A DNA stretch of 64,000 nt from Daphnia carinata (Eukaryota; Arthropoda; Branchiopoda; Diplostraca; Daphniidae): positions 3,944,679-4,008,678 of the forward strand of contig NC_081337.1 in the NCBI RefSeq assembly GCF_022539665.2. The letters are read 5' to 3'. Positions 13,400 to 28,360 of this stretch are shown here, in pieces. The number at the start of each line of letters is the position of its first letter. The stretch's first letter is position 1. The notes under the pieces are model-generated. The model was given only the letters and a program-made list of their open reading frames with translations, was not told the origin of the DNA and made no database searches. The position numbers were made by a program, and so were the translations under genes.

Positions 13400-16300
13400 G
13401 CATTTACACTTCATGAAAACACAGGCCTAGTTTGAGATCGTCCTCGTTTTGCAATCTACTTACCAAAACAGATTCAATTGCGGTTAAACAAAGACACGGT
13501 CACAATCTATAGGACTGCAGCGATCGCCTTGCTCCCATCTCTTTCATTCGTTCTGTCCGTTCAAAACACCCACTATTTTATTAGAAGAAACTGGAACTAT
13601 ACAATGGCCATATAGAGTCTCGGAGTACAATGGCGAGCGCCAAGAAGTCTGGGACATTGTTAACCCCCTCAAAAGATATAGTAAACATGGACCAAAGTGG
13701 ATTGACTTTCGACTACAGGATTTAGCGGGTCGTCGGTGTGGGTGTTCATCATCAAGCAGATTAAAGAACGAAACGATCTCTTTGGGAACAAACAAAAAAA
13801 AAATTCGAATATAATTCCTTCTATACACCGCAGGGACCGGTGAACCGCTTGGAAAGATTACTTCTCACTAATCTTCGCGTAGGTGACTGGCCGCTTGAGT
13901 GTTGTAGTTGAGCCACTATTAAAAAGAATAGCAAATTGAAGCTGTCGGAGCCAAAAGGTTTTTTTAGGGCGGACTCGTCTTTATAGGGTTCACTATGTGT
14001 TTAAAATTTTTCAAAATGGTTGTACATACAAGATCATGTGGACCAATATACCTGACCCGTCAAGAAGCAGTTTCATTGTTCAATTTGAAGGACTCGTTCT
14101 TTGAGTATGTGCGCTTCTTTTTTTTTTTTTTTTAATTCCGCAGTTTTCTTTTTCTTTTATAACAATCGCCAAAGAAGAAGAGAAATGGATGGCAAATATC
14201 TCACAGGCCTATACAACAAAAAGTCATTGAACTTTGAACCGGTGCTTTTTAAGAGAAACTTGATGTTTAAAAACATGTCATCTTCAACACATTTGACGGA
14301 CATTCTTGAAGATGACAGAAATCCTTGCTTGTTCTATTCATTCCCCCAACATTTAGTTATAGGTCGAACACATTGATTGTAGAGAAAACGATGCGACTAG
14401 GTTAAATTCATTCAACATCGACGTCGAACTGCGCACGTTTTACATTCGTCTCTAAATCAAAACCAAATGAGAAGACTATCTCATGTTGTAATGAATCATT
14501 TCGACTTGAACGTTGAGCATTTTTTTTTTTGTTTTTGCATTCATCAAAAGCCAATGCCCGTTGGGATATCGTGAGTACACCACACGACAAGACACACCGA
14601 AGTGGGACCCATCTGGCAAGAATGGCGTGACCGCAAACCCAACCGATGTTACACTCTCTTAATCATTTTTTTTTTTTATAAATAAAACGAGGAAAAAACT
14701 GCAATATGACGCGTTCGTCAACAAAAAAAAACAACAAACCTGTACCTTCATTCACACCGAAAAGAACTGACGTCATCAACACACTTGGCAACGCGAAATG
14801 ATGAAGTGAAGCTTATGCGTTCAGGGAAACAGTTACGTATTTTTTTATTTTTTTTTTCAAACACAAAAGACGCAACGTAAAAATTTCAAAATGAACAAAA
14901 AATGCAAAAATCTATGTTTAATGAAGTAATGCTATGATAATACTCGTTTTACACGGCAGCTATAAAGCATTTTGAGACACAATGAGGTACACGTACATAT
15001 TTATATAGGCAAGCGGCATGCAGAGAGAGAGAGACACCCGCAAACAAGGGCTTTAAAAAATGTATTCGGAAATCTAATCCAGTGTACATATATATATATA
15101 TATATAAGATAGGGGCCGTATATTGAGGACGCACAAAGCACCGTCGTCTTTATTTTTTTTTATTTTTTTTAACGACACAACAAACTAGCCCGAGCTGTCC
15201 GACGTAAATAGTCGGCCACAAACAACACAAATTAGGGGAGAATGTCTTAATTAATTGGTGGGAGGTCATCGTCATCATTGGCCCGTCGAGAAACAGCGCG
15301 CCGAGAGGTTATATACAACAAAAAAATAAAATAAAAGCCAAAGAAAAAGAAAATCGAAAGATGGACGAGTCCCACCTGTGTGAAAAGGGTGGGCCGATCC
15401 ATTAAGGTCTCTAATGACGGAGCCAGAAGAAGAAGAGAAGAGAAGGAGAAGGAGAGAGGCCACCCGCATTTTCTTATACCACTCGGTGTATATATTAACC
15501 GCCGCCGCCGCCGTCGTTGCCACTTTTCAAACCGAGCTAATGCAGTTATCAAACGTCTGCATTATAATAACAAGAAGAAGGAGGTAAAAAAAAAAAAAAA
15601 ATGAATATTCGGCGGACTTTGAGCTCCACAAAATGCCGTGCATATAAAAACGGGCATCTACATATGTCTGCACTGATTGTTGTTCGAATAATGACCGCGT
15701 TCTCTCTCTCTCTGGCCCTTATAGGAACCAACAAACGAAACGAATGGAGACGTCGAAACTCTGAAAAATATTTTAAAAAATAAATTCGATCATTTTCTTG
15801 TGGAATAGCCAATTGTTTTGGAACGCAATTTCCGTTTATGCGCGTTCCTTTTATATGCCTTCCAACGATTGGATATTGGGAATGTTAAAATTCCCTTATT
15901 TAAACTGTAAGTCGTAGCTGAAATGAAGAGAATGACTATTGATATGTGGGCCGTCGCTGACTAACGGAGGACATGCCAATGGGCCTCTAAAAAGAAATCT
16001 CTGCTGTTCTATTATTGGTCCGTTTCGTAGTTGGAAACAAGCGTTTTTTTTTTTTTGGCTAACTTTTAACACACGATTGTATAGATACGAAATCAAATGA
16101 CAAAGACTCTCGGACGGGGTACAGCTGCCGGTTAACAAGCGTAGCCGCATAACTGCTGTTAAACGGGAGGGGTGAAACAAAGAATAAAAGAAGAAGAAGA
16201 AGAGACCTATATTATATACGGATGAAAACAGCGAGAGTTTCAGATATGGGCTTTGACAATGGCGAAAAACAGGCCACCGTGTGCCGCACACACACAGGGC

Positions 16301-19300
16301 GAATAAGAAATTTCATATGTGAATGTCTACCAGCATTTCACAAAGAGGGGGATATATATATACTTTCTATATTCGTATCACTGGTATAGAAGAAGAGAGA
16401 CCCCATGTTCTACTAATGGGCGTGAAGTTTTTTTTTTTTTTTTGCCCTGTTCAATAGAATATGTGTGGCATGACGAGACCGCCGTGTTGTAAATACATTT
16501 GGCTTTTTTTCGTTTGTGCGTCTATGTAAACTGTGTGCGTTATTTATTTTTTTTTTTTTCTCATTCAAGATATGTATGATCATCTGCTGTTTTTTCTAGG
16601 GAGGGTTTAAGGCCCAGCGAATAACATTAGAAGACTTGGATCGTTTGGGTTGGAAACCAGTTGTTGGCTCTATCAAAATCTACAAAATGCGCATCAACAA
16701 AGGCAGCTGGTCTAAACGAAGACTTTTATTAATAGTTAAAATCATTCTCAATACGAGTCATTCAACGTAGCATCACATTAAAATGCTGTAGTTAACTTTA
16801 AACAGTGAAATTCCTAAACCAATGTTATATTTTCTTGTTTTCCTTTTGAGTTTAACCTCTGCTTACAAATCAACGGCGGTTAACTCCGGAAGATGGATGA
16901 CGGTTTGTTTGTAATCATCCGGTACCTGTCCACAGTTGTTGTCACTGATTTTTTTTTTCTTTTTTTTTTTTTCACCGCTAAAGAAAATCGTCGAGTTGCA
17001 TACATAATGCTATGCAAATCGACGGTACGTATGCGTGTGACGTATATACGTAAAAAAAAAAAGAACTGAAAGCAAGGAGGGGAAAAAATATCATGAAAAA
17101 AGAGCTATGGTGTTCCAGGACATCGAAGTTTTTTAACGTATTGTAGAGTGTATATGGAAAGCCGTTGTAACATGCAGAACCGATGCGCGTTACGATGGAT
17201 GTGAGCGAGTGTTTCTCTACAACTGTTGAATGCCTGTAATGTGTATTACACAGCACAGGCGGGGTTTTTCACGCGCGCTTCGATTACTTCCTCTTTCTCC
17301 CTTTTTTTCTTTTTGAAAATAACATATTTTTTTTTGTTTATTCCCAACACCAGCCATGCCACTCACTAAATGGCTGCAACAGGAAATCTATTAACGGGGG
17401 TATTCTTTTGTGAAACGTGTAACAAAAACAACAACATCACAACAAGTTTCGGAATAAATCAAAGGAGCGACCAACGCCCATACACGTGAACAATGCCCCG
17501 TGTTGAAAACTATGAGCGCATAAAGCTCTATCATTAACCGACGATTTGCTCATAATCAGGAAATCAATTATAGAATGAACTTGAAGTTCAATCGATCAAG
17601 TCTTTAATTTGACACGAACATTGGTTAATGTTTAACAAGACATTGTGGGGACAATCGGAGTCCTAGTACTGTGTTTAAATCGATTGTTCAAACAGACGTG
17701 GAAAAATTCTTGTGTTTGAAAAGGAACAAAACGAGTGCATCCTCTTGTTTCCCTAGTTCATGTACTATTTTAAAAATAAAAAGTTCAACTGTATCTGATC
17801 AACCAAACAAGACCATGAACTCGTGCCTGTTCTTTGCTAGTGATGTTCACGTTTCACGGTTATTCTTTCATTCTGAATTAGCTACGTACATGTAAAAAGG
17901 AAGTCGAAAGAGACCCGAAAAATCTCCGATTTATAAAAAAAAAAAAAAAAAAAGGTAGATAGAACTAAAATAAACACGACGTAATTGGCCGAGTAAACAG
18001 AGTAACGCCACCCTTCGTGTTCTAGAACACGAAACCATACAAACCCAAACAAACAAAAATTAATCTCTCCCTCTCTAAAAAAAAAAAAAGAAAGAAAGGC
18101 AAACAAAAAGGGAATGAAAATATAGAGGTGTACAATCACCATGTCCGTGTTATATCAATCTAAAAAAAAATAAAAGACCCAACAACACAGTTGAAGATCG
18201 CAGGCAAATGAAAAGTGTGAAGAAAAGGGGCGTAACGAAGTCAGCATAGCGGATCCGGTCCGAGTCGCCGTTTCGTCTGGGCTTGTTGACCGCGAAGAAC
18301 TTACTTTGGCTGCTGCTGCTGCTGCCGGGCGGCCGTGCTGATGACGGAAAATCAGCCGCGACTTATCGAATTGTCACACGCATAGATAGAAAGAGAGAAG
18401 AACCAAGTGAGAGAAAGAAACTTGTGTACAGAGAGCGCGTCATGGCATCATCATCATCATCAGCTTCGCGCTTCTCTTATACGTATATCCATGGCGCACG
18501 CATCTTAGACACGCTTACTTTACTCTATCTTTTTTTTTTTTTTCAGCGCGCGTGGATGTTTCAATATATTCTTTTAAAATATATGTATACCGTCGAGCTA
18601 ATTCATGGCCGCTATTGGTTTGTTTGGCTGATCGATTCGTCTTGTGGTGTTGCAATCAAATATAGGGGGTTGCGCGTGTATGTATATACGCGTTGTGATG
18701 CTGCAACGACACAAGCGAAACGGACGTCCGTCCCGACATCCCCAATCAAGCCGCCATTGTGTATGGCGTGATTAACAGTGGAGAGACCGTTGTTGATATT
18801 TTCGTGACACGTCTCGTTAAATTTTTCACGCGCTAATTTCCAAAAACACTTTAGCAAATTCAAGAGAGGCCTGAATCCATTCAATCTCGGTTTAAATAAA
18901 TGCGGTACAAACAGATAAGCAGATCCAAATTGCAGAACTTCGATAGTCCTCCATCAATCCATTCACTGTTATTTATTATTTACTGTAAATTTCGTTTCGA
19001 TCACGTAATTTATTGATTTCATCCGACATTTTTCCCCTTTTACTTTGCATTGAATTTATAGTTGATCGTACTAAAATAGAAAGTTAACGTTCGTTGGTCG
19101 TTATAGTCCGACAAGAATAGAAACAGATTTTTTCTAAATGGACGCTTCTCTCTTACAGTCTACGTACTTGCTATGGATCTATGTATCAGAAAGAGAGGGG
19201 GGACTCGGTTCGTCAACATCTGCAAGGATCGAATCGATTAAGAGTTTTTTCTTCTATCGGCTGCTCGACTTGGCACCCGTGAAGCCTTTTCGCCGTTTTC

Positions 19301-22300
19301 ATTCAAGCGAAGGGGGGGGGGGGGGAGACCTCGTTGAAAGCCGGTATAGATGGATCGGACTCTTCGCTAGCCCTCGTACAAAAATTTGGATAAAGGACGA
19401 GCAAAAATAAGAGAGAAGCCGGACGTTTAAGGGAGGGATATAGAAAGATGTTCATCTCATTTAATATATTTTTTTTTTGTCTTATCGAAGGGGTGGTGAC
19501 GGTGGCACAGATCGAATGATGAAAAGTCTTTATACGAAAGGTAGTTCTATGTTGTCTGATGATTGGATACGTTGCCTTAACGTATAGAGCTGATGGATAT
19601 GGCGTGTGACCCTATACGTCAACCTCCGGTCTACCAGCAGGCCAGATAACGAGCTAAAAATATTGTAGCTCTCACTGGGAGAAAACCGTTTTGATTTATT
19701 CATTGTATTTAATAGTATTTCAACAGGAATACATATAAGAATATTAAAAAGAAAAAAAAAGAGTTTGATCCGAACATTTACGATGTCTTCTAGTGGCATT
19801 TTTACTTCGCCATTTGAACGTACTGTACTACCATGGGCTAATCTACTTTTATGACTAAAGTCCATTATATGTACAGAGGCCGTTATACTCGACTTAGTGT
19901 CAACTGCGCATCTTCGAACGCAGGAAACAGCTGTTCAAAAAACTAAAGGCCGCAATCTCAAACAGCCGTCGGAACGCTGGCAACGTTAGAGAACAACCAA
20001 ACGTATAATATACATGACGAGTCTAAAAATGTAAAAAAAAATAAACTACAATAGTAGCGAAATCGATCAGCGGGGGCAAAATAAAATAAAAATACCAACT
20101 AATGTTAAGTGACGGTTCGATTGAGCGCAGCTATGTTCAACATGGTATGTATATTGAATTCTATTTTTATTGAGAGGGCGCGGGCGTTGGGTCATTGAAA
20201 ATAGGGTGACGTCAGCTGATTTGGGTGGGCCCTCGATAGGCCCAACTTATTCGATGATCATTGTATCGTTACACAAGCCAACAAAACATAACGTTACATT
20301 GTGTATACACACAGAGATATTTCCCTAATATACACACACAAGAAATGCCTTGCTCAAGTGGTTGAGCGATGCAACTTGAATAGAAGGAGGGCTATCTACA
20401 AAGAGAGAGAGAGGGGGGATGACGGAAGGCAACTATCTTTATAGGCTATTATAGTCAATGCGGATGTGTTATACAATGGTGTGATCCATCGGTCGGCGGC
20501 GGCCCGACACACACAAACGCAGGGTGCTGCAAACAAGATTCAGAAAATAGCGGCGGCTGTTTTTCTTCCTATTCTCTTTCGCCCTTTTTTTTTCTTCTTC
20601 TTCTTAAATATGAACGATGAGTTCAGTGGGGTGCTCTGCCCCGTTTCATCCTCAAACGATAAAGGAAGAAAGGCGGCCATTTAATGTGTAGTTCTTATAA
20701 GCCCTACCGCGTAGGCTGACGCAAGATTTAAGGCATATTAATGGTGATACTTAAATGCGTCTATTGTAAATGATATCCTATTAAGCTTCATCATTTTCTC
20801 ACGAAAGAAAAAAAAATGCCAATCACGTACAATATCCGTCGTGTAATGTTTATTTCCTCCTGATGGGTTAAATGCTCAACGGCAAGTAACGAACGAAAAA
20901 TAACCGCCGTTTATAAATCACGAACGCAGGGGAAAACGAGTGAAGAAAAACATGTGTTTTGTTATTTACGTGTTGAAAAATGCGCGTACAATGGTTTTCT
21001 CTCGATGATTGGCTGTTGAGAATAGCCGCACCGATGATGATGACGAGCGCTATGTATGATGGTGTGACAGGGGCGGTGTGTGTAACCCGTGTGTGTCCGA
21101 ACACATTCGTCTGGGTGTGGGTGAGATATACACGCCCCCCTGCTGGCGATGTCGTCGACCTGTTCTATCGCCGTGTTAAGTCACTTTAGCCCTCCTTATG
21201 ACTATAGGAAAATATGCCGCTCACAGTAAAGATCCGAATGGAGAAAAAGAAAAGAGGAGAGTTTCTCTGTATGGAACAAGCATCCTGCTGGGTGGCGCCC
21301 TTCTCTCTCTCTTTTTTTTTTCTTACCGACTTATTGAATGCATCACGAAAGAAAAGAAAGAGAAAAACATAATGCAGCCTACTGCTGAGTGCCCACCCGT
21401 GAATCGCTATGTGTGAAACACCTCTCGCCCACACACACCAACTAAACAGCAAGGCTGATTTGACTTACTATCAGCTATGCATATCTATATATCCCAAGTC
21501 TTAAAAAGCTTTCTTTTTTTTTTAAATATTTTTATTCCACAGGTCGGTGTGTGTTGGATCAGGCACGTATATATGTATGCAAGCGCCAATAGGAATGCCT
21601 GACAAAATAGAAAGAATGCCCGGAATGAGCATTTTTCTTTTCCCGAACAATCAGCATGATGCGGATGTTCAACGCTGGTTCCAGGAAAGGGAAAGAAAAA
21701 ATGGCGGTTTTGAATCGTATACATTTGCTAATTATAGATACAAACAAAGAAAAAAAAAGGAGAGCTTTTTATAGTACGCATTAATGGAGCATGCCATTGA
21801 GACAAAGTTAACATTCCTCTCATGGCAATAATAGCAAATAAAAATCAATAGTGTTATATATGTACCTGTTGAACTCAATCAAGCATTCCGATTCAGTTGC
21901 TTCTAATATTTAAAAAAAGGAAAATCCATTGACCGTATCATTCGTTTCTTTTTTTTTTTCCTGTCTGTTCCCCTTTGGTTTCTCCCGATAGACCCCGTTA
22001 TAATCACAGCTATAAACTACGCATCCGTCTCAGCTGATGATTGGGACACACGCACACACGATCACCATTAGCACACACACACAAAAAGGCCCTGCTGAGC
22101 GGCTTGTTGACAGAAGACCGCCTGCGAGACAAAGTCTGATGAGGAGACCCAATGATAGAAAAGGTGAGGGGGGATCTAATATACAAGTACAGCAATAGTA
22201 GGAACATCATTAGGACTTAAAAAAGAAAAATCATCATGTTTACTGATGATTGCAGTTAGGCTCCACTGGAATGTTAATTAGCGAGAAGAAAAAATTGTAG

Positions 22301-24354
22301 GATGACCGGATTTCCCTTAAATACAGCATCCGTCTATAGCAGGTCTACAACGTCATGGACTCCGCCTCCTTTCGTCACCTGACCCCCCCCCCCCTCCTGT
22401 CTTCTTCTCGTTCTCACACTCTCTATTGCTTTTGTCAATAGCAATAGACCTACATTGGTTTTTCTACAACAGAACGCATCAGTGTACGTACTGTCTGTAT
22501 ACATTAAAACGACATTAGCAATCGAGTGGAATGCTGCCTAAACAACTGGCTGCGGTATACAGTTCAAGAGCATTCAAAAACGACAATGGACCTGCAATTG
22601 AACACGTACAAAAAATCCCCTCCGGAAAAACCATTAATAGTTATATTTTTTTCCCTTTTTCTCTCGTAAAGCGATAATTGAAAGCGCTAGAGAGAAAATA
22701 GGGAAAAGAAAAGAAAATACCTTGATGCTTTTGAGGAAACAGACAGGTCAGAAAAAATAAAAGGCCAGGCTTAAAACGACCGTTTTCCCAGGGATACCCT
22801 GGCCAAGGCCCACCATGTCAGCCTGGGCCTCCATATAGCCCTATGCCAATATCATTCCTATATGCTTCTATTCAAATCGTCTCTTGTGCAGCATGAGAAA
22901 GAGAGACCGCTGTACCATCACGCCGATATACAAAAAGTAACATTTTTTTTTTATTTAGAAAAGAGAAATCCCACGTTGACGTTTTCAAAAGAATCGAACT
23001 TATGATGATGCGCAGCGACGATCCATCAAAGACGCATCAGCTCAATGATCTGGTTAATTGCCGGGTTTCTCTATAGGCATGTCTTCACCCCTTGTCATAT
23101 AGACGAGTAGCACCACGCTACACTGATCTTCAATTTCCATTAATTCATCAAGACAACAGATGACTTTTTCCACCATGTTCTTCACCTTTTTTTTTGGCCT
23201 ACTGAATTTCACACACATTGGGCTCGTATTTATTGCTGGACGGCCTCGATCGATTTATCACCCGACCATCTCTCAAACAGCCCCAACGGATATAGAGTTC
23301 TCTATTTTTTTGCTTTTAATTTAACTGCCTGACTTATATTTGCTCCCTCTTCTAACGTTTTTTTTTTTTTGCAGATGGACTAGTTTTTAGTAGTTCATTT
23401 TTATTGCACTTTGGATGGCGGTGCAATAATTTTTACAAGAAGGTTGGACAGGTTTATAACCTCTCTTTCGGCCACTCGCTGCTGCTGGGTAGATGATTGC
23501 CAATTTTCTACTGTACAATAGAGACGAGGGGGAGTATAGAGGGATAGAAACAATCTATTTGCTCTCGCGGTCAACGTTTCCTGCCCATTTTATGTACAGG
23601 CTTTTATCTTGGTTTCGAACTGATGAAACTACTTCCTGCTGGGAGAAGTCACTTCCGAGTAACAAACTTGTTCACGTGTCCACCAACGATTTTTTTTTTT
23701 TTGCTATGTATAAAATTCATTGAATCTCTTGGCGTTTATTTTAAAGATATAATGTAATGTGAAAGAACATTTTCTATAGGTATCACGAATAACAAAGGGA
23801 AAGGCATTTGCACCGTCATATTATAACAAGGGCGTGGCACAAGCAGACGTCATTGCACACGAAGGCTAACTGCTGAAGGAACAGTGGTATTAAAAAGGTT
23901 TCAATCTATAACATAATTGTGACAAACAAGTTGGAAAATAGCGAACAAACTAAATGCGTTGCCAGTAACAAACGAGGACGGTGCGTTTATACAACGTTCT
24001 CTGCATCAGAATTAGAGAACTTTCTTTTTTTGACGTACAGCCAATGATCACTCAATCATGATTTTTATTGTAGAAAGGAACAAAGTAAACGAACCAACTC
24101 GGGTCTGCGTAGGATAGTTTGGTATTTACCTTTCTGTCACGCTTTCTAATGCCGAGTTTATGTTTATTCAATGTAGGTCCAACCCCAGTCCAGCTCGGTC
24201 AAGCGGTACGCGTGTGTGTTGATTGCATCAAAAGGCTAGAGGCTTAGCCGATTGGTTTGTAGCATTAACTTTAGTGCTTGCATGAAAAATAATGTAGATA
24301 AATAGTTTTACCATGCGAAATAAGAAAAGAGGGGAAAAAAGCAAAAAATACATT
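13400..24354. other. Gene-poor interval between the two Pax3/7 genes, part 1
   Basis: About 11 kb with no gene I can support. Open frames are short and run through homopolymers. Visible low-complexity items include TA repeats near 15090, CTG-type codon repeats near 18310, a G12 tract near 19313, a CA run near 22075 and a C tract near 22383. Given the flanking developmental genes, cis-regulatory DNA is likely, but this is inference from context. Confidence 0.5.
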
Positions 24355-24427
24355 CGACCATGACAAGACTCGAACTTGCAATCTTCGGATCCGAAGTCCG
24401 ACGCCTTATCCATTAGGCCACATGGTC
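24355..24427 (-). tRNA. tRNA-Arg (anticodon TCG)
   Basis: On the minus strand the 73-nt sequence folds as a complete cloverleaf. The 7-bp acceptor stem is GACCATG with CATGGTC. The D arm is GCCT/AGGC. The anticodon stem TCGGA/TCCGA has loop CTTCGGA, giving anticodon TCG, which reads CGA. The T arm GCAAG/CTTGT has loop TTCGAGT. The discriminator is G. A-box-like (TGGCCTAATGG) and B-box-like (GTTCGAGTC) promoter sequences are internal. There is no intron. A gap of 4 kb to the next gene suggests an independent Pol III unit. Confidence 0.95.
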
Positions 24428-24428
24428 G

Positions 24429-27400
24429 TATCATGTTGTGTAAATCCTTGCTTTATATTCTGTTTAAATTTTAGGAGTATAGTATAACGATGGAAGTGCA
24501 GGGTAAATATACAAATAACTTAAATTAAAGTTAAGGAAAATTTACGATATTCTATTAAATATTTCATATGAAAATTTTTGATTTCCTTGCCATGTATGAG
24601 TAATACATAGTTCACTAGTGAAAAAGGAATACAATATCAATTTTTATATGTGCAGTCTTCACAGACTGGATGATACAGGCTTAATGGGGCTAAATAGTGA
24701 CCGCGTCCACAACGAGGCGTGAAGAAAGAATGGTCGAAGGAACCAGATCGTCTTTGTAAAATTCGTTAGAAGCATATGCTCGCTCAGCACGAGCCATCTG
24801 TATTGCTTCCTCAATCGGTGTAGTGCCGTATATTTCACACTCACCGTCAAGGTTCTTGGATTACGTTCCAAGTCCTGGGTGTACATAAAGCTTAAATGTG
24901 ACGCAAGCTTGGTTTTTCTTAAGGGGTAAAGCGGCCACTTCGTTGGTGGTTCCATTGTCCACTTGTATCCAACGCTGGATTGCCTTTTCTCATACAAAAA
25001 GGTTGTACAGTATAGACTTCAGGATAACATTACGACCGTGCTCCATAGTTTGATTGGTGATTTTTTAGCTGGAAGCCCTTCAAGACAAGCTGGTCTATTA
25101 TTAAATGGAATCCCAAGAGTTTTAACTCACAGCGGTTATTTTCTATGACTAGTTTTCAACAATAACGAAGACACTTTCTTTTTCTTGAAAAGAGGGGGCT
25201 ATGTTGCGTTCGTTATCTTTAACCATCTGCTGTGTAAACACAAGACACACACACAAATCCTTCGTAATTGATTTTCATGCGTTCACCAACTTCTGGTTGT
25301 GAACGTGTGAATTAGGATTTTTATTCAAGTCCACGTTCTCAATGAAACGCAATCGACCGATATCTTCACGTCACAAAATAAGTTCCGTTTTTGAATTCAC
25401 ATTTTTTTATTCGTGATCTTTTTTGAACTGGCCAATCTGTTAGTACATTTTTCTTAGACGTTCTCCATCGAAGTTCTAAAATAGAACGTCATGTAACGTT
25501 CTCGTTTTATTGCAACAGCTGCAGTGTAGAACACACAAAGAATATGGAGCCATACATGCACAGATGAAAGACGTGACAGAATAAAAAGAAACATGACTTC
25601 CTTCTTCGTTCATCAACAGAGTTGCATATGCACACCGTATATAAGCGGAGGACGTGTAAATACATACAAGTAAATTACAGAACCCAGTGAAGATGCTGAG
25701 GAGGGTTTGTGTTAGCTTTGCGTTGGCCGGTGGTGGATGTCTGTTTAGTCGGATCTTTTGTACGTGTTACCTTTTGCTCTACGAGTTCCCGGGCGGCCCA
25801 AGAAAAAGAAAAAGAAAACGATGTAATTGCTACCTGCCACAGAACTTCAACAGTTGCCGCCAACCACCACCACCTGTGTGCTTTTTTCGTAATAATGGCA
25901 CGAAGCACCTGTCCGCGCTCGACAGCACTCACCCGTGATTTATCGACTTCATCACAGCACCCACGGCCACCCGTTCAACCTTCATTTATTCTTAACACAG
26001 CACGTACATCAAACGTATTACTACACGATCCATGGTCTATTTTCTCAAGAACTCAAGACTCAAGAAATTGCTGTTTTTGACCGATTCCTTGCAATTGAAT
26101 TTTTACCAAGGTTTGAAAACCCAGGTTTTACGAGCAGATTAATATCATTGAATCACAATGTTTTAGCATCATGTTTAGACACTCGGTTGTGTTTCTAACG
26201 ATCCGTCCTTTGTCGTTTAAAACTTATTGCTGGACAATCTAAAATGGGAGATGCTGATGGACCACTAGTGCAGGCTATAAATCCTGCAGATGGCATCCAA
26301 GTCGGCGTACATATTTTTTTCTCACACATCACACGTTTGGAAGTGAATTTTCCGTAGAGCTGGCGGTCCCGTTTGAAGGTGTCGAGAAGAGAAAAAAAAA
26401 ATAAAGAAAGGGGAGAATAAAAAAAAAATAAAGAAAAACACACGGGGACTTGTCCGGGTGGTTTGGCCCACCTGCCGTTATTTCTATTAGGGAAATCTCA
26501 GCGAGTGGGCTGGACTCGTATCCACCGGTGCTGTATATAACATATATACGTATATACATCTACCTGTTGATGTATATACAAAAAGAAAAATATACGTACA
26601 TAGTGAAAACGGAGAAAGAGAGAGAGCAAAGGTGTCGGATGCCAACACCTTCGTGGGCCATCACACGGTACGAAAACGCATCTGTTACCGAAATATAAGA
26701 GGCAATGCAGCATCATCGGAGGAAAAGGGTTATGTTTAAGTATAAGTACATGTATATACGTATGGTAATTCCGAGTTAAGGAATTCTGACGATCGATGTT
26801 ATATCTTTGGAAAAAATCATTTTTAAAGGCGATTTCAAACTTGCAGAGAGTTCTGTTATTGACTATAACGATGTCCGCTCAATAATGTAACTTATATCGT
26901 CGTCTGCGAAGATGTATGAATTATATATTAGAGACAGCCTTGGAGTTTATATCGCAGTGGAATAACGTCTGCGTATAAATGTAAATGCTGTGACGAGCGA
27001 TTTTGAGAAAACTCTTTCTAACAGTCGAAAATGAATGGGTCATTTTTGGATTATTGCAAGGCGTTGACTGTTTTCCTCTTGAACATTTTTTCGTGTGAAA
27101 ATTTGCTTAGAATTTAACGTCACGTTTTATGTAGTGGTACGTTTCAAAGTATTCTTTGTTCGATTTCAGATTTTTATTTCTGTTACTGAGAGAGGCTCAT
27201 TTTTCACGTGGCACGTTACGTGCACGAACCAATAATTTCGAACCAATTTCCTACGAACGAGCCAATCAAATATGATCGCTGTTAAATCGCCTATGCGTCT
27301 AATAAAAATAATCTTTCACCTCAAATAAAAACGAGGACAACGATGCGTACTAAGGCCGAGCAATACACACGTGAAACACGTATACACACAATAATAAAAA

Positions 27401-28097
27401 AAAATAAATAAATTTAAAAAAAATACTGTGATGTGGCATAAAAAATCTCAGACTGGGCGTGATCACGCAGGCATGCTGGGCACACCTTTCTCTGTGGAAG
27501 ACCCGTTATTGATACATATCAATATAAATATATGCATGAGGATGGAGGAGGTGAAAAAAAAAGACGGCGCTCGTCGCGGGAGAACAAAATTCAAAGGCGG
27601 GATCAGAAAGAGACGTCGCCGCCAGCCAATCGGGCGGGAGGAAGAAGGCGGGGCTCCCATCATCACCCCAGCTGTGCCGAGCGAAGGTAAAGCACGCGCT
27701 CTCTCGTCTCCTTTCCCTCCGCACATGTAACAAGCCATTTGTATGTACATGGAAAATGTACACGACCACCCAGCTGGAGCGACACGCACCCCGAATCGTA
27801 CGAAAGCATCGATGGCATCCGAACGATTACCATCGATCATAAGACCCACAAGAACTCCTCCCATGGAACAGCAGAAGCGACCGCCCCTTTTCCTTCCTGA
27901 TTGGCGACGGCCGGTTTTGGAAACAAATAATCCACCGTCACTTTTTTTTTCCCTCTTTTCTATTCCCTTTTTATTTTATTTTATTTTATTTTTTGCCTAC
28001 ATCTCTCGCCGCTTTCTACACGTTTGAAAGCGACTTGTGCCGGCTGCGATAACAATAGGGTGATGTCATGTCGGTGACCGTCGATCGCGCTTCAGTG
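24429..28097. other. Gene-poor interval between the two Pax3/7 genes, part 2
   Basis: No supported gene. Several 60-130 codon open frames exist on both strands, but none shows a recognisable domain. A minus-strand frame at 24690-24860 looks protein-like in composition but starts and ends at stops and was not identified. AT-rich sequence with (GTATATAC)-like stretches lies at 26520-26570. The 3' portion is the probable upstream regulatory region of the next gene. Confidence 0.45.
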
Positions 28098-28131
28098 TCA
28101 GTCCAATCATCGGTTAAGCAGCAAGAAGACC
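28098..28131 (+). promoter_or_regulatory. Candidate TATA-less Inr+DPE core promoter of the second Pax gene
   Basis: TCAGTC at 28098-28103 matches the arthropod initiator TCAKTY. Taking its A (28100) as +1, bases +28 to +32 (28127-28131) read AGACC, an exact match to the downstream promoter element RGWYV at the required spacing. No TATA box sits about 30 bp upstream. This would give a 261-nt 5' UTR before the ATG at 28361. Inr+DPE promoters are typical of developmental regulators in flies. The match is short, so chance agreement is possible. Confidence 0.5.
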
Positions 28132-28360
28132 AACTCAGGTCCAACAGTTTAGTAAAAAAAGAAAAAGAAAAACAACAAATTCATTTGGATATAGTTTTTG
28201 AACTGTTTGACCCTATCGACATTTTCAAACATTCCGACCCGGAGTAGTTGAACCCCACAACGGATTATTATTATATATTTTTTTTTAAACAACAAATAAA
28301 ATCAACAACTGCAGTGTTTTACGTCTGAGTGTGTGCAGCAGTTTTCAGAGTGTGTAGCCG

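Noticed and set aside
18283-18771. 162-codon open frame starting near CTG repeats
   Set aside because: A leucine run from a trinucleotide repeat mimics a signal peptide. Downstream sequence has no domain and contains T tracts.
24690-24860. Minus-strand 56-codon frame with protein-like composition (GTTPIEEAIQMARAER)
   Set aside because: It is bounded by stops on both sides, no extension could be joined to it and I do not recognise a family. It could be a pseudogene scrap but cannot be supported.
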